Of a stretch of DNA of 62,128 nt, positions 15,199 to 24,101 are shown in pieces. The notes beneath the pieces were generated by a model. It did no database searches, was not told the origin of the DNA, and saw nothing but the letters and a program-made list of their open reading frames with translations. Every line of letters starts with the position of its first letter. Position 1 is the stretch's first letter. Both the position numbers and the translations under genes were made by a program. Source of the DNA: Dehalococcoidales bacterium (GTDB taxonomy: Bacteria > Chloroflexota > Dehalococcoidia > Dehalococcoidales > UBA3254); NCBI GenBank assembly GCA_016926695.1, contig JAFGOB010000012.1, forward strand, positions 1 through 62,128. Direction: 5' to 3'.

Positions 15199-16263
15199 TT
15201 ATAGCCACTTTCTCCTTTTAAAATAGACCAGCAGGAGCACTCCGACAAGAAACATGAAACCTATAACCGCAAAATATCCCCAGCGGTACTCCAGCTCAGG
15301 CATGAACTTAAAATTCATTCCGTATACCCCGGCGATGAAGGTCAAAGGTATGAATATGGAGGCAAAGATGGTCAGTACTTTCATGACTTCGTTCATCTTG
15401 TTACTCACACTGGAAAGATAAATGTCCACCATCCCGGAGGTGGTGTCCCTGTAGCTTTCAACCGTATCGATAATCTGGATAGTGTGGTCGTAGACATCGC
15501 GGAAATAAGCGCCGGTCGTTTTGCGAATAAGTGTCGATTCACACCTTTCCAGTCCGCTGACCAGCTCCCTCAAGGGCCAGATGGACTTCCTTAAAAATAT
15601 CATCTGGTTTTTCAGCTCCCGTATATGCTGCAGGGTTTGTGTGGAAGGGGTTGCTGCCAGTTGCTGCTCTGTAGCTTCTATCTTCTCGCCGGCATTCTCC
15701 AGGATCAGAAAATAGTTGTCGACTATTGAATCGAGCAGTGTATAGGCCAGGTAGTCGGAGCCTTCTTTCCTTATACGTCCCCTGTTTCTCCTTATCCTGT
15801 CTCTTACCGGGTCGAAAACATCACCCTCACGCTCCTGTAAAGATATTACGAAATTCGGACCGATGACCAGGCTGACCTGTTCCGAATGTATTATATCCCT
15901 GTTGTCCCCGGGATAGAGCATTTTCAGAACGACGAAGATGTAGTCGCCATAGTCCTCCATTTTGGGACGCTGGTCGGTATTAAGAATGTCTTCCAGTAAA
16001 AGGGGATGCAGGCCGAAACGGATGCCCAGCTTCTCTATTATCTTGACATCATGAAGGCCGTCTATATTTATCCAGGTAACGGTTGGCTTATCCTTGAAGG
16101 GGAAGCTTTCCTCGATGGTCCCGGCTTCCTTCTCTTCATACCGGGCTTCATCGTAATCAAGGATGCGGATTTTAACCCTTTCAGCTTTCCTTTCTCCCAG
16201 GTAAACCAGTGTACCGGGAGGAAGCCCTGCTTTTTGTGACCTTTTTCTGATTAATGCACGCAT
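15199..16263 (-). CDS. corA: CorA-family magnesium/cobalt transporter
   Basis: A 354-residue protein with the CorA layout: a large N-terminal cytoplasmic domain, a long helix (about 200-290) and two C-terminal membrane segments. The selectivity signature V-Y-G-M-N-F follows the first segment, and a basic tail (F-K-R-R-K-W-L) ends the protein. CorA pentamers carry Mg2+, sometimes Co2+ or Ni2+, inward. ATG 16263 has AGAGGTG upstream. It converges on the signalling gene with 2 bases between the two stops, so 3' ends must overlap. Confidence 0.95.
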   Translation of the reverse strand: MRALIRKRSQKAGLPPGTLVYLGERKAERVKIRILDYDEARYEEKEAGTIEESFPFKDKPTVTWINIDGLHDVKIIEKLGIRFGLHPLLLEDILNTDQRPKMEDYGDYIFVVLKMLYPGDNRDIIHSEQVSLVIGPNFVISLQEREGDVFDPVRDRIRRNRGRIRKEGSDYLAYTLLDSIVDNYFLILENAGEKIEATEQQLAATPSTQTLQHIRELKNQMIFLRKSIWPLRELVSGLERCESTLIRKTTGAYFRDVYDHTIQIIDTVESYRDTTSGMVDIYLSSVSNKMNEVMKVLTIFASIFIPLTFIAGVYGMNFKFMPELEYRWGYFAVIGFMFLVGVLLLVYFKRRKWL

Positions 16264-16520
16264 GGTACACCTCTACTATCAGTTTATTCCAAAGATGTAA
16301 AAATTGTATGAGAACTGCACTCAATAATCAAACAGGAAATAGTTGAAAAAGGGGAAACCCTGTAAACCGGCTCCCGGCTTTATGCAGCTAATATCCGTTA
16401 AATAACCCAGACTAATTGCATCCTGTCTTTCATGCCGGTCTTATGACGGCTGTGTTATTCTTGATTATTGTCAAGCCCCGATTGCTGCTCAAGGCACTTT
16501 TGAAAGAGAGGTACAGATTA

Positions 16521-16721
16521 GTGGCCGGAAAAATAAAACAACTCATAGACACGATCGTTGAGGTACGTTCCAAAGGCAACGAGACTATCCGCAACACCAC
16601 CCTGGCGAAAATCATGCTGAAGGGGGTTAACCCGGATATCTACAATGAACAAAGCCCTGATAATGAAGAAGTAATCGCCAGGATCAGGCAGATCGCCGGC
16701 GACATGGGCGTAAAAATCTGA
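16521..16721 (+). CDS. Small conserved-looking protein upstream of FIST gene
   Basis: A 66-residue soluble helical protein; I recognise no family. The frame is open back to a TTG at 16416, but GTG 16521 has a GAGAGG at useful distance and yields a clean N-terminus (V-A-G-K-I-K-Q-L-I-D). It ends 13 bases before the FIST gene, so co-translation is likely and a partner role with the FIST protein is possible. Confidence 0.5.
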   Translation: MAGKIKQLIDTIVEVRSKGNETIRNTTLAKIMLKGVNPDIYNEQSPDNEEVIARIRQIAGDMGVKI

Positions 16722-16734
16722 AAGAGGTAATACG

Positions 16735-17829
16735 ATGAGTGTAAAAGTGGCATATTCAGTACAGGAAGCGGTTAACGAAAATATCGCGGAGATAAAAAAG
16801 AAGACGGGTGACATCGACAGCAGACTGGTGGTCTTCTTCGCCTCTTCGAAATACGACCTGGAGCAGGTAGGCGCGGGACTGGAAAAGGAATATCCCGGCG
16901 CCGAGGTTATAGGCTGCACCACCTCGGGGGAAATAACGTCCGGCCTGATGCTGAAAAACAGTGTGGTAGCGGCAGTGCTGGATGCTGGGACGATTTCGGA
17001 TGCCGCAGTTGCCATGGTGGAAGGGATCAAAGAACAGGACAACCTCGAAAAGTCTCTGGCGGTCCTGGAAAAGCACTACGGACGGAAGCTTTCGGCTATG
17101 GACGTCGGCGAATACGTGGGTATTATACTCTTTGACGGGCTTTCCGGTTCTGAAGAGAAGGTCATGGACAGGCTGGGAAATCTTACGGACGTCATCTTCG
17201 TAGGGGGATCAGCCGGGGACGACCTGAAATTCAAGCGGACCTGTGTCTTTGCCGGAGGCAAAGCCCGCAGCAATGCGGCTGTCCTGGCGCTGATTAAACC
17301 CGCTGCTGGTTTTGAAATTATAAAAACGCAGAGCTTCAAGCAGCTCGATCAGACACTCAAGGCCGATGAGGTGGATGAGGAAAAAAGGACTGTGATCCGG
17401 TTCAACGGCCGGAGTGCGGCTGAAGCCTATGCCGGAGCGGTGGGAATCCCGGTTGAAAAGGCCTCCGATAAATTCATGACCAATCCCCTCGGTCTGATGA
17501 TGGGCAATGAGCCGTTCGTGAGAAGCCCGCAGCAGGTCAAAGACGGCAAGATGGTCTTCTACTGCAATATCAAGAAGGGGATGGAGCTGGCCGTGCTGGA
17601 ATCGACCGATATTGTCCAGGATACCCGCCGGGCCCTTGAGAAGGCCCAAAACGCGGCCGGGCTGATTAATTTCAACTGTATATTAAGGACGCTGGAGCTG
17701 GAAGCCAAGCAGCAGACCGGGGAGTTCGGCAAGCTTTTCAGCGATATGCCCACGGTCGGTTTTTCAACCTACGGCGAGGCCTATCTGGGGCACATCAACC
17801 AGACCGCCACGATCCTGGTACTGAAGTGA
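16735..17829 (+). CDS. FIST-domain sensory protein
   Basis: A 364-residue protein with FIST_N (about residues 30-225) followed by FIST_C (about 230-350). Family signatures are V-I-G-C-T-T-S-G-E-I near residue 60 and P-T-V-G-F-S-T-Y-G-E near the C-terminus. FIST domains are thought to sense small ligands, perhaps amino acids, and usually sit next to signalling proteins. This copy stands alone without kinase or GGDEF domains, but a GGDEF/HD-GYP protein lies 1.5 kb upstream. ATG 16735 follows AAAGAGGT. Confidence 0.9.
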   Translation: MSVKVAYSVQEAVNENIAEIKKKTGDIDSRLVVFFASSKYDLEQVGAGLEKEYPGAEVIGCTTSGEITSGLMLKNSVVAAVLDAGTISDAAVAMVEGIKEQDNLEKSLAVLEKHYGRKLSAMDVGEYVGIILFDGLSGSEEKVMDRLGNLTDVIFVGGSAGDDLKFKRTCVFAGGKARSNAAVLALIKPAAGFEIIKTQSFKQLDQTLKADEVDEEKRTVIRFNGRSAAEAYAGAVGIPVEKASDKFMTNPLGLMMGNEPFVRSPQQVKDGKMVFYCNIKKGMELAVLESTDIVQDTRRALEKAQNAAGLINFNCILRTLELEAKQQTGEFGKLFSDMPTVGFSTYGEAYLGHINQTATILVLK

Positions 17830-18142
17830 GAATAGTCCGCTAACAATCATCCAGATCTGAAGTTGACATCCAATTCGCTCGATTCATCAAGATTTCAGGA
17901 ATATTACTGAAGTCTTCATACGGAATAGCCTGGAATTTTGACATTTCGATTGCGAGTTAGCACAAGGCCCTCCGGGGGAAAACCCGGGGGGCTAGATTTC
18001 TTTTCAATAGTCTGCAGTAAACGGATCGCGGTTCACCCGGCATGATGGATTACCGGAAATGTTGACACTTCAGTTCTGTATGAGTATTATCACATAAGTT
18101 AATCAATCGTCGAAGAAGAGTAACTGTAAAGGAGGTCTCACG
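17830..18142. other. Non-coding spacer with terminator
   Basis: No open frame of note. A strong hairpin terminator lies at 17967-18005 and an AAAGGAGG site for the next gene at its 3' edge. Confidence 0.6.
17967..18005 (+). terminator. Rho-independent terminator downstream of FIST gene
   Basis: GCCCTCCGGG (17967-17976) pairs with CCCGGGGGGC (17983-17992, one G-T) around GGAAAA, followed by a T-rich tail (tagatttcttttc). It lies 137 bases after the FIST stop. Confidence 0.7.
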
Positions 18143-18799
18143 ATGTCTGACTCTCCCACTCCTGCCGGAAGTCTTACAGCCTATCCAGCAAGCCTGAGCG
18201 TGGACTACCCGGACCGGAATTTGAACAGGTTGACCAGTTTTTTCCGCCTTTTTACCTCGATACCGATCTTTATCATCCTGGGGCTGATCGGTATGGGGGT
18301 TTCCAACACGGGATCGGATGCCGATTCATGGTTTACCGTCATGACAGTCGGCGGCGTCCTGTTTTTGCCCCTGGTGTTGATGATTCTTTTCAGGAAGAAA
18401 TATCCCAGGTGGTGGTTTGATTGGAACCTGGCCCTGACGCGTTTCACCTACCGCTGCACGGCCTATTTTGCCCTGCTGCGGGATGAATATCCTTCCACGG
18501 ATGAGGAGCAGTCAGTCCATCTGGACCTGGTCTATCCCGATGTGCAGAACGACCTGGGGAGGGGATGGCCGCTGATAAAATGGTTCCTGGCTATTCCCCA
18601 TTATATTATTCTTTGTTTCCTGGGCATCGCCGCCTGGATTTGTGTTATAATAGCCTGGTTCGCCATCCTGTTTACCGGGCGTTATCCCAGGGGTCTGTTT
18701 GATTTCGTGGTAGGCGTGGGAAGATGGGGACTCAGGGTCCAGGCCTATGCCATGATCCTGACAACGGATAAATATCCCCCGTTCACACTGGAAGGCTGA
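18143..18799 (+). CDS. DUF4389 membrane protein
   Basis: A 218-residue protein of the DUF4389 family (PF14333). Two similar halves each carry hydrophobic segments and the R-K-K-Y-P-R-W-W-F-D-W / T-G-R-Y-P-R-G-L-F-D-F repeat followed by W.L R/V.AY segments. Four membrane segments are visible (about 40-60, 70-88, 150-185 and a short one at the end). Function is unknown. ATG 18143 has a strong AAAGGAGG. The gene appears monocistronic. Confidence 0.85.
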   Translation: MSDSPTPAGSLTAYPASLSVDYPDRNLNRLTSFFRLFTSIPIFIILGLIGMGVSNTGSDADSWFTVMTVGGVLFLPLVLMILFRKKYPRWWFDWNLALTRFTYRCTAYFALLRDEYPSTDEEQSVHLDLVYPDVQNDLGRGWPLIKWFLAIPHYIILCFLGIAAWICVIIAWFAILFTGRYPRGLFDFVVGVGRWGLRVQAYAMILTTDKYPPFTLEG

Positions 18800-18840
18800 G
18801 GCAGGATCGGACCGGATCACTCCTTATAAGGGCATACATT

Positions 18841-18895
18841 TCCTTCCCCTTGCCGCTTTCTCTTGAAAAAAGCGGATAATTTTCAAGGGGAAGGA
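18841..18895. repeat. Nested inverted repeat (12-bp outer, 7-bp inner stem)
   Basis: TCCTTCCCCTTG (18841-18852) is the exact reverse complement of CAAGGGGAAGGA (18884-18895). Inside it CCGCTTT (18853-18859) pairs with AAAGCGG (18869-18875). There is no U-tract. It follows the DUF4389 gene by 41 bases. Confidence 0.65.
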
Positions 18896-19171
18896 TGCCT
18901 CGATATACGAAATATTATCATGGTTTCCTTCGACAGGCTACGAACGTGACAACAAACCGGATATCGCGGCATTTTTCCAGGTACCCTGGTGCAGGATGAT
19001 ATATGTCAGGTGGTGGGTGCCCATTGTGAAGAAAAACAAGAAGTAAAAAGAATAAACTCACCAGCCAGATCATGAGATCAACGGTATTACATACCATTAC
19101 TTTTCCGGAGGCATCCGTTTTATGACGGACTCCGGCCAGTGCCTTGCCTTGTTGACCTATATGATAAAGTG

Positions 19172-19177
19172 TATAAT
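19172..19177 (+). promoter_or_regulatory. -10 box for glycosyltransferase gene
   Basis: TATAAT 53 bases before the ATG. TTGACC at 19152-19157 is 14 bp upstream and TTGTTG at 19149-19154 is 17 bp upstream; either could act as -35. Confidence 0.45.
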
Positions 19178-19230
19178 TTGACAGAATCCGGTTCAGTCGT
19201 ATATCGAAGGTATCTCAGGAGCGATAAAAT

Positions 19231-20745
19231 ATGGCGGTGTGTTCAATCGTTGACTGGGCTAAACACCATCGAACCGCCCTGTTACTGGCTGGGATCCTGC
19301 TTGTCAGCATTTTCCTGAGGTTCTATGATCTCGGCGCCGAAAGTGTATGGCTGGATGAAGCTGAAAGCATCAAGGAGTCCGCTTTATCGATTCAGAAAAT
19401 AGCGGAGCATTCCAACCAGCCCCCGCTTTATTTTCTCCTTTTACGCGGTTGGATACACCTCTTCGGTACGAATGAAATAGCCCTCCGGTCATTGTCCGCG
19501 ATATTCGGCGTCCTGGCGGTACTGCTGGTTTTCCTGACGGGCAGGGCGCTTTTCAATCCCCGGGTAGGACTGATCGGCGCCTTTCTTGTTTCTTTGGCCT
19601 ATTTCCCGGTAGCCTACTCCCAGGAAGCCAGGGCATACAGTCTGCTGCTTATGCTTTCGCTGCTGTCAATGTGGACTTTCGTGGAGATTCTCAGGACCGG
19701 TAAATATTGGACGTATCCCGCCTACTTCGCGTCCGGCTTCCTGCTGATATATACGCACTTTTACGGGCTGTTCATTATCCTTTCCCAGGTGCTGTTCTTC
19801 CTTTTATTTTATAAAAAATACAAAGACCAGAGATGGAAATTCCTGTATTCGGCAGGGCCGTTGTTGATTTCCGTTATTCCACTAATATTGCTGCTTAAAA
19901 ACAGGATCTCGGTGATATATACTCACGGCTTCTGGATTCCAAGGCCGGGTGTGGGAGAATTATTCAGTACTATCAGTAATTTTTATGCAATGGGTCCGGG
20001 CCGGATAGCGATCCCTGTAATAATATGTCTGCTGGCGATAGCGGGACTCTTCATAATAGCGCGTATGGAGAAAAAGCCGCTCCGGGTGAAAGCCAGGAAA
20101 CATCAAAGGGACAAACCGGTTTGGCAAATACACTTTGAATCCCCGGAAAGAACCGTGCTGCTGCTTCTCTGGCTGGGCCTGCCTGTTTTGATACCCTTCA
20201 TTGAATCCCAGATCATGACGCCTGTTTACCAGTCCAAGTATGCTATCGGCGCGCTGCCGGCACTTTGCCTGCTGTCCGCCAACGGGTTAAACAATATCAG
20301 GTGGACCTGGGTCTTTTACCCTGTATTGATAGTGATCGTGGTCCTATCTGCGATCGGACTGCATAGCTATTACATAAACGATATCAAAGATCAATGGAGG
20401 GAAGTAGCCGGGCTTATTGATGCAGAAGCCGGGGTTGAGGATGTCATTGTGGTCTGCGAGGAGTATCACAGGGTTCCTCTTAACTATTATTATAAGGGAA
20501 ATCTGCGCCGGGAAGGCATCAACAGCCTCCAGGACGCGAAGAAGTTCGTGGACTCGGAGACCGGAAGCATGTCCGGAAAGGAAGGCCGGCTGTGGCTGGT
20601 CCTGGTCTATAACAAACAGCCCGTACTGGAATATTTCATTGATAGCTATGGCCAGAGTTCAATCGATCTGGCCCGAAGGTACACGGGAATAACCGTGGTG
20701 CGGATGGATATTGCCGCTTCCGACCTGAATAAAGTGGAGCGGTAA
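19231..20745 (+). CDS. GT39/PMT-like membrane glycosyltransferase
   Basis: A 504-residue polytopic membrane protein (about 11 hydrophobic segments). The first external loop has the acidic L-D-E-A-E-S motif near residue 44, as in GT39/ArnT-type (GT-C) enzymes that move sugars from polyprenyl-phosphate carriers to proteins or lipids outside the membrane. P-V-A-Y-S-Q-E-A-R-A-Y lies in the second conserved region. A soluble domain follows the last segment. The acceptor is unknown. CAGGAG precedes ATG 19231. It is followed directly by a terminator and converges on the patatin gene. Confidence 0.85.
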   Translation: MAVCSIVDWAKHHRTALLLAGILLVSIFLRFYDLGAESVWLDEAESIKESALSIQKIAEHSNQPPLYFLLLRGWIHLFGTNEIALRSLSAIFGVLAVLLVFLTGRALFNPRVGLIGAFLVSLAYFPVAYSQEARAYSLLLMLSLLSMWTFVEILRTGKYWTYPAYFASGFLLIYTHFYGLFIILSQVLFFLLFYKKYKDQRWKFLYSAGPLLISVIPLILLLKNRISVIYTHGFWIPRPGVGELFSTISNFYAMGPGRIAIPVIICLLAIAGLFIIARMEKKPLRVKARKHQRDKPVWQIHFESPERTVLLLLWLGLPVLIPFIESQIMTPVYQSKYAIGALPALCLLSANGLNNIRWTWVFYPVLIVIVVLSAIGLHSYYINDIKDQWREVAGLIDAEAGVEDVIVVCEEYHRVPLNYYYKGNLRREGINSLQDAKKFVDSETGSMSGKEGRLWLVLVYNKQPVLEYFIDSYGQSSIDLARRYTGITVVRMDIAASDLNKVER

Positions 20746-20761
20746 AAAGAATACACGTATT

Positions 20762-21601
20762 CTATTTTCCTGTCGGGACACCTTGCTCCGACAGGATTTT
20801 TTTTATTTCCGAAAGCTTGTCCACGGTAGCATACTCTCCCTCCAGAATGCACTCCTGGGAGCGGTGGAACTCGGCCGGGGCGATATGCGCCAGGTGAGGG
20901 TGTATAACCACGTCAGCGCCTTCGGTAGCCTGCCGGGTGGAAAGGTAGGTGGTTATATAAATAGTCTGTATCACCACATTGAGAAGAGAGGGTTCTTTAA
21001 CCTGGGCGCTGTTGACCAGGTAGTCCGCTCTTTCCGATCTAGAGGGCGTGATATCCACGGCAATGATAATATCCGCCCCCATTTTTTTAGCGGCGCTGAC
21101 CGGGACCTGGTTTACCAGCCCCCCGTCAACCAGGTATCTTCCGTCCCTTTTCACCACCGTGAATATGACCGGGATCGAAATACTGGCACGGACGGCCTCC
21201 AGGACCGAGCCCCGGTCGATGACCACCTCATCACCAGTAATGATGTCTGTGGCGATGCAGGAAAGGGGTACGGCCAGTTCTTTGAAATCAACATCACCCA
21301 TGAAGCGCCTTAGCAGCGCGGTAACGCGTTTGCCGCCGACCAGACCGCTCCTGGCAAGCGCCAGGTCAACCAGGGATGTCATCCCTATCCAGTCCAGTTG
21401 CATGGCCTGTTTCCTGAGCAGGCTTGAATCATGCTCCCTGGCGTACAAGGCGCCTACCAGCGCTCCAATACTGGTCCCGGCGATATAGTCGATCGGGATT
21501 CCTTCCCTTTCAAATACTTCCAGCACGCCGATGTGCGCCAGGCCACGGGCATAACCGCCGCCTAAAGCCAGTCCTACTTTCTTCCTTTCAGTCCGGTACA
21601 T
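20762..21601 (-). CDS. Patatin-like phospholipase (RssA/NTE family)
   Basis: A 279-residue lipid acyl hydrolase. The oxyanion segment A-L-G-G-G-Y-A-R-G is near the N-terminus, the nucleophile elbow G-T-S-I-G about 30 residues later, and the catalytic Asp in D-G-G-L-V-N-Q-V-P. These form the Ser-Asp dyad of patatins. A TTG at 21619 would add six residues, but ATG 21601 has AGGAGAG at the right distance and is preferred. Its C-terminal codons overlap the terminator of the convergent gene. Confidence 0.93.
   Translation of the reverse strand: MYRTERKKVGLALGGGYARGLAHIGVLEVFEREGIPIDYIAGTSIGALVGALYAREHDSSLLRKQAMQLDWIGMTSLVDLALARSGLVGGKRVTALLRRFMGDVDFKELAVPLSCIATDIITGDEVVIDRGSVLEAVRASISIPVIFTVVKRDGRYLVDGGLVNQVPVSAAKKMGADIIIAVDITPSRSERADYLVNSAQVKEPSLLNVVIQTIYITTYLSTRQATEGADVVIHPHLAHIAPAEFHRSQECILEGEYATVDKLSEIKKILSEQGVPTGK
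20769..20804 (+). terminator. Rho-independent terminator inside the 3' end of patatin gene
   Basis: CCTGTCGG (20769-20776) pairs with CCGACAGG (20788-20795), then eight T on the plus strand (20797-20804). It ends transcription of the glycosyltransferase but also encodes the last residues of the opposing gene. Confidence 0.85.
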
Positions 21602-21912
21602 AACGGCTCTCCTGTACAATTTCTTTAGCTAAAAGTATAACACAGGGAGGGAATAACTGCAGTCAACAGGCCGCCGCCCACGGGAACGGCTGGAATCTCC
21701 TGTAATATATTAAGACTCATTATTAATATTAATAACGGATCTTTACCTGTAATTCCCCACTGGAGAAAAGGGTTTTACTTAAAAGCTATTCTGTATGTGT
21801 CCGACCAAGGTGAGGGATACGCTCAGTTATTGATAAGGAGAATAGGGTTGTCAACTACCAACGAAAATTTGCAGGCTGCTTTTGCCGGTGAAAGCCAGGC
21901 CAGCGAAAATAC
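21602..21912. other. Non-coding spacer with 16-bp AT palindrome
   Basis: TTATTAAT-ATTAATAA at 21720-21735 is a perfect 16-bp palindrome and may be an operator. A TATACT-like -10 for the patatin gene lies at 21634-21639 (minus strand). The short frames are not convincing. Confidence 0.5.
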
Positions 21913-23160
21913 TTATACCAGTTTTTTAACCAGTTCCAGCTCTTCTTCCCTGTTATTTACGCGGCCGTCCAGCCTGGCTTCCCGCAGTAACTCAAGCATT
22001 TGGCTGATACGCGGACCGGATGCCAGACCTGCTTTCGCCAGGTCGTTCCCATTTAAAGAGGGCCGTACATGGCGGAGCCGGCTTAAATAAAGCTCGATAT
22101 GCCGGCGTACAATTTTTGAATCAACAGCCAGCAGGTTGGTCAGGATAGCTGCTTGAGAATGCACGTGGAGACAACTATAAATCCGTCCGGGGGAAAGTTC
22201 GGGCTCCTCAAGGTGCTTCAGTTCGGCTTTCAGTGCCAGCGTATCTTCCAGGTTGCGAGCAATAGCACGCGGCAGCTTAAGATAAGCTGACAGATCGGCC
22301 AGTTCCTGCGGTTCGAGGTGGTAGACCAGAAATGCCAGGTTGATGTGCTCGGGCGGAGTGTAGGGCTGGAGCATACCGCGCGCCCTGGCGATTTTCCCGG
22401 TCAGCCAGCGCTCGGCTTTCAAGGAGGGACATATCTTTGCCAGCAGTCCCAGCTCGCCGGCGCGGAAGAGCGCTTTCTCCGGGCGTTCTTCTTTCAGGCA
22501 TAACTCCAGCTCGTGCCTGATACGGTCGCCGCTGACGACACCCAGATAGTCGATGTCCCTGCGGAATATTTCAAGAGTAAAGGGCTCTATATGAAAACCA
22601 AGCCTTTTCTCGTAGCGGATGGCCCGCCACAGGCGTGTGGCGTCATCCTTGAAGCTGTTTTCATGAAGTATGCGGACCACCTTTTTATCCAGGTCTTCCC
22701 TGCCCCGGTAAAGATCGATCAGCTCTCCGAATCGCGAGGGTTCCAGGTAGACGGCCATAGCGTTGATGGTGAAATCGCGGCGGATAAGGTCGCTGTTTAT
22801 GTCGCTGGGTTTGACATGGGGCAGCGCCCCGGGACGGGAATAGCCTTCCGACCTGGCCGCGGCGATATCAACGCTCCACCTGTCCCAGCGGATCTTGGCG
22901 GTATTAAAGCGGCTGTGTGCGATGACACGGCCGTTTACAATCCCTGCCAGCTCACCTGCCAGCTTGATGGCGTCGCCTTCGGCTACCAGGTCGAGGTCCT
23001 GGTTCGGCCGTTCAAGTACCAGATCACGCACCACCCCGCCCACCAGGTAGAGCTTCTGGTTTAACCCGGCGGCTGTTTTTCCGGCCAGCAGCATGAAGTC
23101 AACCAGTTCGGCCGGCACTTGTCCGCGGATGCTGCTGCTTAAATTATCTGTCTGTATCAT
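21913..23160 (-). CDS. tRNA nucleotidyltransferase (CCA-adding/poly(A) polymerase family)
   Basis: A 415-residue class II nucleotidyltransferase. The head domain has L-V-G-G-V-V-R-D, the catalytic D-L-D-L-V, R-R-D-F-T-I-N-A-M-A and the D-L-x-x-G-R-E-D-L segment. The body has R-L-W-R-A-I-R-Y-E-K-R-L. These are motifs A-E of CCA-adding enzymes. All five tRNA genes in the window already encode CCA, so its work here would be repair, or it may be an A- or C-specific variant. There is no Shine-Dalgarno; TATAAT lies 8 nt before ATG 23160. Confidence 0.92.
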   Translation of the reverse strand: MIQTDNLSSSIRGQVPAELVDFMLLAGKTAAGLNQKLYLVGGVVRDLVLERPNQDLDLVAEGDAIKLAGELAGIVNGRVIAHSRFNTAKIRWDRWSVDIAAARSEGYSRPGALPHVKPSDINSDLIRRDFTINAMAVYLEPSRFGELIDLYRGREDLDKKVVRILHENSFKDDATRLWRAIRYEKRLGFHIEPFTLEIFRRDIDYLGVVSGDRIRHELELCLKEERPEKALFRAGELGLLAKICPSLKAERWLTGKIARARGMLQPYTPPEHINLAFLVYHLEPQELADLSAYLKLPRAIARNLEDTLALKAELKHLEEPELSPGRIYSCLHVHSQAAILTNLLAVDSKIVRRHIELYLSRLRHVRPSLNGNDLAKAGLASGPRISQMLELLREARLDGRVNNREEELELVKKLV

Positions 23161-23168
23161 TTGGCGTT

Positions 23169-23174
23169 ATTATA
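23169..23174 (-). promoter_or_regulatory. -10 box 8 nt before the CCA-enzyme ATG
   Basis: TATAAT on the minus strand, then 8 nt, then ATG 23160. No ribosome-binding site lies between, so a leaderless transcript is likely. The -35 is poor. Confidence 0.5.
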
Positions 23175-23231
23175 GCATATACGACGGGAAAAAGAATCCA
23201 GTTCTCTTGCAGAAATATCATGAAAGATGTC

Positions 23232-23264
23232 ATGCTGGAGTCCACCGCAGGCGGACTCCAGCAT
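23232..23264. repeat. REP-like hairpin between divergent genes
   Basis: ATGCTGGAGTCC (23232-23243) is the exact reverse complement of GGACTCCAGCAT (23253-23264), with loop accgcaggc. No U-tract. It lies between the CCA enzyme and the queuosine transporter, which are divergent, so it is not a terminator of either. Confidence 0.6.
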
Positions 23265-23377
23265 TCCAGGGTGGATGGGGACACTATTTTCCGAACAGAA
23301 TTGTATGCCATCACAGGCTCATTTGGGATTATTTAATAATGGATCAAGGGAACTTTCCGTTCGTTTAGCCTTTAAGA

Positions 23378-23383
23378 TATAAT
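23378..23383 (+). promoter_or_regulatory. -10 box 7 nt before queuosine transporter ATG
   Basis: TATAAT followed by aaacttg and ATG 23391, with no Shine-Dalgarno: probable leaderless start. Confidence 0.5.
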
Positions 23384-23390
23384 AAACTTG

Positions 23391-24101
23391 ATGAAGGAAT
23401 ATAAGTATTTCACCCTTATCACGGGTTTTTTCGTAGCCGTACTGATCATATCTAATATCGCTTCAAGTAAAATCCTGGTCTTGGGACCGTTTACTTTCGA
23501 CGGCGGTACGATCCTTTTTCCCATCAGCTATATATTCGGTGATATACTGACTGAGGTCTACGGTTACCGCAAGAGCAGGCAGGTGATCTGGATAGGCTTC
23601 GCTGCGACGCTGCTGATGGCGGCGGTGCTGTCCGTAGTCGGCTTTTTACCGTCGGCTCCCGGCTGGGAGAACCAGGATGCCTATCTCAAGATACTAGGCA
23701 CCACCCCCCGCATTGTGGCGGCCAGCCTGGCGGCCTATTTCGCGGGTGAGTTTTCCAACTCGTATCTGCTGGCCAGGATGAAGATACTGACCCGGGGCCG
23801 CTGGCTTTTCACGCGCACTATAGGGTCTACCATCGTCGGGGAAGGGGTAGATACGGTCTTTTTTACCTGCATCGCTTTTGCCGGGACCGTTCCGGGCAAT
23901 ACGCTGGTTGCCATACTGGTATCGAACTACCTTTTCAAGGTGGGCTTCGAAATCGTCGCCACGCCCCTGACCTATGCACTGGTCGGGTTCCTCAAGAAGC
24001 ATGAGCAGGTGGATGTATACGACCGCGGAACGAACTTCAATCCTTTCGTGGATCTCTGGAAGGCGCACCCCGGCCTTGACAGCAATTCAAGGAGCCACTA
24101 A
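23391..24101 (+). CDS. Queuosine precursor transporter (YhhQ family)
   Basis: A 236-residue membrane protein with about six segments. The signature I-S-N-I-A-S-S-K, then F-P-I-S-Y-I-F-G-D-I-L-T-E-V-Y-G-Y and E-G-V-D-T are those of the YhhQ/QPTR family (PF02592), which imports queuine, preQ0 or preQ1 for tRNA modification. The TTG at 23388 would add one Met-equivalent; ATG 23391 is preferred. The NUDIX gene follows closely and may overlap its 3' end. Confidence 0.92.
   Translation: MKEYKYFTLITGFFVAVLIISNIASSKILVLGPFTFDGGTILFPISYIFGDILTEVYGYRKSRQVIWIGFAATLLMAAVLSVVGFLPSAPGWENQDAYLKILGTTPRIVAASLAAYFAGEFSNSYLLARMKILTRGRWLFTRTIGSTIVGEGVDTVFFTCIAFAGTVPGNTLVAILVSNYLFKVGFEIVATPLTYALVGFLKKHEQVDVYDRGTNFNPFVDLWKAHPGLDSNSRSH

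Larger units (their letters stand above)
18800..19230. other. Non-coding spacer with nested inverted repeat
   Basis: Contains the 55-base nested inverted repeat at 18841-18895, a segment cttcgacaggctacgaacg near 18930 that resembles common dispersed intergenic sequences, and a probable -10 box at 19172-19177. No credible gene. Confidence 0.55.
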
